A stretch of DNA of 64,000 bases, taken from positions 48,634,706-48,698,705 of the forward strand of contig JAKSZT010054304.1 in NCBI GenBank assembly GCA_026826555.1, in the 5' to 3' direction. The notes under the pieces were generated by a model. That model ran no database searches. It was not told the origin of the DNA and worked only from the letters and a program-made list of their open reading frames with translations. The number at the start of each line of letters is the position of its first letter. The first letter of the stretch is position 1. This document shows positions 61,611 through 64,000 of this stretch, one piece after another. This DNA comes from Tolypeutes matacus (Eukaryota > Chordata > Mammalia > Cingulata > Chlamyphoridae). Made by a program: the position numbers and the translations under genes.

Positions 61611-63640
61611 AGGTGGTGGGGCTTGTGAAAGGGGTGATCGCTTAGGCCTGGAACTTATCTCACATCTGCGTGGTGAGCAGTACCTCAGGCTCACGGCTTC
61701 TTCCCCCTTGGCTTTTATCTGGCTTGGATAGGCTCATGAGGCTGCCTGTGCTCTTGTCTTCCATGATGGAAGATCTTGTGGGGGTCTCTGAGGAGGAGCA
61801 TGAGCCACTCAGAATTGGAGATCCCATCTGTCTTCTCTTCAGGTTCCGGCAAAAAGAGCTGTGGAGCAGTATTTGGGGGGAGCTCCCACATCTCCCTCAC
61901 TGCCACCACCACCTTAGAGGCTCCTCCCAACAGTGGCCCGGTCCCCTGCCCCTGCCACACTTGGCAGGGTGCCTCTCCTGTTGCATAGAGTACACGCAAT
62001 GACTGACCTTTTCTAAGTGCAGGAGGATTTCAGACACCAGCTACATGGAGCTCAAGCCTGTCAGCATCTGTTCCAGGCTTAGCATGGGTTTAAAATATTG
62101 AACAATCCCTTCCAGGCATTCCCTGAGGTCTGTGGCTTTTTAGCCAGGAGACCTTTCCTTCCTTCAGCCCCTGGCCCTAATGACTTGTGTTCCTGGGCCC
62201 TTTGGCCTCTGCTGTCCTTTTCTATCCCCAGAGGAGTAAGAGACTTTCCTATTTGATTCTTTTGGCTTCTGGTTAAACCTGCTGCCCTACCTCACTCTGC
62301 TGGTGGCTCTGGCAGTACCCTAGGGATCCTGTTTTCTCTCTGTCTCTTCTCTGGTTTGGCACTCAGGCCACATCCCCTGCTGTTCTTGATTTAGCCCTCT
62401 ACTCCAGATTACCACAATCTTGATTTCCTCTCTCCAGGCTTTCTGCGCTCAGCAGTTACTAAGAAGTGTTAGGCTCTTTGCACTTCTGCCTCTGTGACGT
62501 CAGACAGCCTTCCCAACCAATTAAGGACGTGCCTCCTTGGCTAGGGTTGATTTTCATATCCATTGAGGGATTTCTGAAAAACTTTTGCCTCTGATGGCAA
62601 TTACCAGTCTTTGTGGGAAATTCTTGTTATGTTTCTTGAAGAATTTAAAAATACGACCCTTTCCAGGTAACCCAAGGACAGCAAGTCCTGGTTTGCAGCT
62701 CATCCCTCATCCACAGTCACTTTTCTGAGAGGAGCCACCGCGAGACAGAGAGTCTTTAGGGCAAAGAAGCAACAGTAACAAGGTGTGTTGGCTCAGAAGT
62801 TCTTTTTCCCTAATACAGGAAAAAATTTTTTTTGAAAAATCATTACTGGGTGAAGAGAGGAGGAGGGAGGGATTGAACAGATTGCAACCTCAGTCTTGAC
62901 CTTTAGGAGCTCAGTTCAGTTGGGGAAATAGGGTATACGTGTATAAAATTGGAAGTTTTCAAAAACTGAAAAGTAACCTATATAGGATTTCTAAATAACC
63001 TTCAAAGATGTCTCATCCAATTTTATAGATGAGGAAACCATTTTCAGAAAGGTAGGTTGGCTTGCTTTTATAAGCTAGGAAGTAAAAAACTGGAATTCAG
63101 ATTGTGTGTGATTCCAAAACTCAGGTTCCTTGTATTATATCAATCCAGCTTCTCTAACAGGTAGAGAATTTGTGTAAGTCTGGAGGTAGAATGTGAACCC
63201 AGGCTTTCTGATGCCAGCGTCCCTTTAGCCTCATGCCACATGCTCTAATGTGTCATAAGGCAGAAGGAGCAGAGCTCGCAGTGAGTGCAGTGCCAGGGGG
63301 CATCCTCACTTAGCATGCTCTGGTTGGAGGTGGTCAGTGTGCTGCAGACAGAAACCCAGCCTGCACCATTGTCAGTGCAGCCATGGTGTCCTGTACTGGT
63401 TACATCAGCGTGCGCCTTAACTCAGGGTGGCCGCCGAGGGGGCCCCGCTGTGCTGTTGCAGTAAGGCTGCTGGCTTAGAGTGAAGAGTACCTTTCTGATA
63501 TCAAAATACTTTGAGAAGTATTGTTTTATAAGATACTTAAACTGGCCCAATGGGAGAGGGGACCTGGCAGGTAGCATCACTCCTATTTTGTGGGTGCGGA
63601 AATAGACTCTGAGAGGATAGGCTGGGGGCCAAGTCTCTCC
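61610..63640 (+). other. Intronic, no gene; exon 2 not present
   Basis: I searched by eye for MK2 exon 2 coding text and found none. Possible antisense L2/MIR pieces at 63000-63250 are weak. Confidence 0.4.
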
Positions 63641-63779
63641 TGATATAAATCCAAGGCCTCGTGCTGCCTTTGAGTAAATCTGACAGCTTGGGTTCTTCTT
63701 CTCAGAGTTTCAGTTCCTGTGTGCCTGTAGAGGGCACTAGAGGTCTTTACTGCTTAGCTGCTCTGGGACCCTTTGCTCC

Positions 63780-63985
63780 TGAACCATGTAAATCTCTCGC
63801 TTTTACAGCGTTACCTCACTGGATTCTTAACCTTTTCTGTGTGCCGGCCTCCCCTAGTGCCCCCTTTCCCCCAAGCTCTTCCTTTCAGATCATGACTTCT
63901 TCATTTGGTCTTGGCGTTTAAGCACAATGTATGGCCATAGTACAAATTCAGTAAATGCCTGTTGAATTGAATTACCTGCAAATAA
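63780..63985 (+). repeat. L2-like 3' tail
   Basis: ATGTATGGCCATAGTACAAATTCAGTAAATGCC is followed by TGTTGAATTGAATTACC, the usual L2 3' terminus pattern. Confidence 0.55.
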
Positions 63986-64000
63986 AATCATCCCAGTGCC

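Overview
The window is mammalian genomic DNA, almost certainly from a xenarthran (armadillo, sloth or anteater). I recognise one protein-coding exon, coding exon 1 of MAPKAPK2 (MK2) at 21061-21339 on the + strand. It encodes the proline-rich N-terminus and the first kinase strands, up to the ATP-binding lysine 93, and is followed by a GT splice donor. The taxonomic call rests on at least 13 tRNA-derived SINEs with the GTGGCTCA...GGTTC promoter-box pattern and AATAAATAAA-type tails. I know these as DAS-SINEs, which are specific to Xenarthra. The long form I associate with armadillo DAS-III is not obvious here, which weakly favours sloth or anteater.

Layout. 1-20500 is intergenic: L2 and MIR remnants, lineage-specific SINEs, two copies of a hAT-like MITE, an old antisense L1 cluster (11.5-14.5 kb) colonised by SINEs and interrupted by a polypyrimidine microsatellite, and a solo LTR with perfect 5-bp target duplications (14522-15020). 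20560 to about 22060 is a CpG island holding the presumed TATA-less promoter, an AUG-free leader, a strong G-quadruplex tract, Sp1-type GC boxes and a duplicated CArG-like motif. 21340-64000 is the first intron of MAPKAPK2. I found no exon 2, so intron 1 exceeds 42.6 kb. The intron holds L1, L2, MIR, MER20, MER5A and other hAT elements, a Tigger transposon split by SINEs, a near-perfect 41-bp-arm hairpin at 34766-34867, and a 5'-truncated L1 with an intact 17-bp target duplication that carries a second copy of the solo LTR.

There is no second gene, no tRNA, rRNA or CRISPR locus, and no prokaryote-like system. The most notable points are the series of related hAT MITEs, the paired LTRs with diagnostic duplications, the nested L1/LTR insertion, the hairpin, the promoter motif pair, the loss of the Thr25 phosphosite residue, and a 33-kb stretch around the promoter with no recognisable lineage-specific SINE. 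All repeat family names are assigned by reading and memory, not by a database search.
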